Assembly (NCBI GenBank): GCA_934427095.1
Contig: CAKRYM010000091.1
Coordinates: forward strand, 1-6,589
Length of the DNA stretch: 6,589 nucleotides
Direction: 5' to 3'
Source of the DNA: an uncultured Bacillota bacterium
GTDB lineage: Bacteria > Bacillota > Dehalobacteriia > UBA4068
A program made the translations under genes and the position numbers. Shown here piece after piece: positions 5,299 to 6,589 of this stretch (within the stretch, counting starts at the first letter, position 1; the number at the start of each line of letters is the position of its first letter). A model generated the notes under the pieces. The model had not been told where the DNA came from. It worked only from the letters and a program-made list of their open reading frames with translations, and ran no database searches.

Positions 5299-6197
5299 CA
5301 GAAAAAAATACACCCTTTCGTTCCGGCTTTGCGGCCTTGATCGGCAGGCCCAATGCCGGTAAATCCACCTTAACCAATTTGTTGGTTGGTGGTAAGGTGG
5401 CCATTGTTTCCGATAAACCCCAAACCACCAGAAACAGTATTCGCGGTATTTATACGGATCAGCGGATGCAGGCGGTGCTCATCGATACCCCTGGCGTCCA
5501 TAAGCCGAAATTCAAATTAGGGGAACGCATGATGGAGGCGGTCAATGATTCCGTGGCTGGCTGCGACCTGATTTTGTATTTGGCAGACGTTACGGAAGAA
5601 TTTGGCGCCGGGGAAGCCTTTATCTTGAATATGTTGGCTAAAGCAACGGTGCCGGTAATCTTGGTCTTAAATAAAATTGACCTGATCCGACCGGAGCAGT
5701 TATTGCCCTTGATGGATTTTTACGGCAAGAAATATGCCTTTGCGGAAATTGTGCCGGTTTCCGCCAAAACCGGGGATGGCAGCAAAGAGCTGTTGGACTT
5801 GGTTTATCAGCATTTGTCTCCTGGCCCCGCTTATTATCCGGAAGGTATGATTTCGGATTTACCGGAAAACATGCTGGTAGCGGAGTTAATCCGGGAACAG
5901 GTACTGGAACTGACCACGGACGAGGTGCCCCATTCTGTGGCGGTCAATGTCACGGAAATGTTTGAACAGGAAAACGGCGTGCTGCATATTGCGGCCAATA
6001 TTTATGTGGAGCGGGATTCCCAAAAGGGCATTCTCATCGGGAAAAATGGCGCTATGCTTAAGCAAATCGGTAGCCGCGCCCGCGCTGAGGTGGAGAAAAT
6101 TTTTGCCTGCCGGGTCTTTTTGGAGCTGCATGTGCGGGCCAAAAAAGATTGGCGGAACAATACCGGCTTGTTGGATAGCTGGGAATATCAGGAATAA
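5295..6197 (+). CDS. era: GTPase Era
   Basis: Era is an essential ribosome-assembly GTPase that binds the 3' end of 16S rRNA and the small subunit. Its 300 residues are of normal length. The G motifs are all visible: G1 GRPNAGKS (17-24), the switch I region QTTRNSIRG (43-51), G3 DTPG (64-67), G4 NKID (126-129) and G5 SAK (156-158). A C-terminal KH RNA-binding domain follows, with its loop GKNG at 249-252 inside the segment KGILIGKNGAMLKQIG. The ATG overlaps the ybeY stop by four bases and has CAGGAG (5281-5286) eight bases upstream. In Bacillus dgkA and cdd normally lie between ybeY and era; both are absent here. A strong hairpin follows the gene. Confidence 0.98.
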   Translation: MTEKNTPFRSGFAALIGRPNAGKSTLTNLLVGGKVAIVSDKPQTTRNSIRGIYTDQRMQAVLIDTPGVHKPKFKLGERMMEAVNDSVAGCDLILYLADVTEEFGAGEAFILNMLAKATVPVILVLNKIDLIRPEQLLPLMDFYGKKYAFAEIVPVSAKTGDGSKELLDLVYQHLSPGPAYYPEGMISDLPENMLVAELIREQVLELTTDEVPHSVAVNVTEMFEQENGVLHIAANIYVERDSQKGILIGKNGAMLKQIGSRARAEVEKIFACRVFLELHVRAKKDWRNNTGLLDSWEYQE

Positions 6198-6206
6198 TGC
6201 CTAGAT

Positions 6207-6246
6207 ACGGCCGCTTCCCTTTTTGGCAAGGGGAAACGGTCGTTTT
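6207..6246 (+). terminator. Hairpin with short T run between era and recO (terminator or attenuator)
   Basis: The arms at 6207-6222 and 6228-6243 pair over 16 positions with one C-A mismatch (6214/6236), two G-T wobbles and a five-base loop TTGGC. T6243, the outermost paired base, begins a run of four T (6243-6246) followed by GG. The outer half of the stem is GC-rich. The stem is strong, but the T run is short, so termination may be partial; recO begins only 22 bases past the stem base, with its binding site at 6253-6258. The minus strand has no T run after the stem, so the orientation is plus. Confidence 0.55.
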
Positions 6247-6264
6247 GGTAGAAAGGAGAACCGC

Positions 6265-6589
6265 GTGGATATTCGGGATCGCAGTGTGGAAGCCATTGTG
6301 CTGAAAAGTACAGCGTACAAGGAACAGGACCGGCTGTTGACCTTTATCACACCGGAATATGGAGTGGAAAAGGCCATTGCTCGGGGAGCAGCGAAAAGTA
6401 CCGGCAGCCTGCGCCCCATTGCCCAGCCTTATGCTCGGGTTTCTCTGCTGCTTACCCCTAGGCGCGGGTTGAGTTTTGTTTCCCAAGGGGAGCCTTTGGA
6501 AACCTATATCCGCTTAGACAGCGGCTTGAAACGGTTCACTTACGGCGCTTATGTAGCGGAGCTGGCTATTCTCGCGTCGCCGGAGCAAA
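6265..6589 (+). CDS. recO: DNA repair protein RecO, N-terminal part
   Basis: RecO works with RecR (and RecF) to load RecA onto SSB-coated single-stranded DNA and to anneal strands in recombinational repair. The frame begins at GTG (6265) with GAAAGGAG six bases upstream and runs off the right edge after 108 codons, under half of the usual 240-260 residues. The visible part matches the RecO OB-fold N terminus: DRSVEAIVLKSTAYKEQDRLL near the start, then a strand-rich region with F-I-T-P-E-Y-G, the ARGAAKS segment at about 41-47, a conserved L-R-P followed by alternating hydrophobic strands, and the start of the helical domain (YGAYVAELA). The C-terminal zinc-binding region is outside the window. 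Its place directly after era is the common Firmicutes arrangement; the hairpin before it may lower its expression relative to era. Confidence 0.95.
   Translation, partial: MDIRDRSVEAIVLKSTAYKEQDRLLTFITPEYGVEKAIARGAAKSTGSLRPIAQPYARVSLLLTPRRGLSFVSQGEPLETYIRLDSGLKRFTYGAYVAELAILASPEQ

Overview
The window is a chromosomal segment from what looks like an endospore-forming Firmicute of the Clostridia type, with base composition near 50% GC. This is inferred from yqfC and yqfD, which are characteristic of endospore formers; from strong GGAGG-type ribosome binding sites; from frequent TTG/GTG starts; and from the gene order yqfC-yqfD-phoH-yqfF-ybeY-era-recO, a well-known Firmicutes cluster. The species cannot be named from the sequence alone.

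Layout. Positions 1-190 are a short, probably divergent control region. A minus-strand extended -10 promoter leads to a possible gene start at position 50 that runs off the left edge. On the plus strand a candidate vegetative promoter is followed by a good candidate sporulation sigma-E promoter placed directly before yqfC. From 191 to the right edge everything is on the plus strand: yqfC (191-478), yqfD (468-1694), a 55-base gap, phoH (1750-2706), yqfF/pgpH (2703-4868), ybeY (4834-5298), era (5295-6197), a 67-base gap holding a strong hairpin, and the first 108 codons of recO (6265 to the edge). Coding density is very high, and four of the six junctions overlap.

How the genes work together. 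The two gaps divide the run into three blocks. The first is a sporulation pair: small YabP-family YqfC and membrane-anchored YqfD. The second is a translationally coupled housekeeping block. In it PhoH (an NTPase), YbeY (an endoribonuclease of 16S rRNA 3'-end maturation) and Era (a GTPase binding the 16S 3' end) belong to ribosome biogenesis, and YqfF/PgpH is a seven-helix membrane HD phosphodiesterase that degrades cyclic di-AMP. The third block is recO, for recombinational repair.

All seven main proteins are intact where visible and carry their family motifs; I see no frameshift, insertion element, CRISPR array, tRNA or rRNA. This is mostly an ordinary core region. The points most worth a second look are the compact promoter before yqfC, the absence of dgkA and cdd between ybeY and era, the POTRA-like plus lipoyl-like layout of YqfD, a juxtamembrane motif shared by YqfD and YqfF, and the era-recO hairpin.
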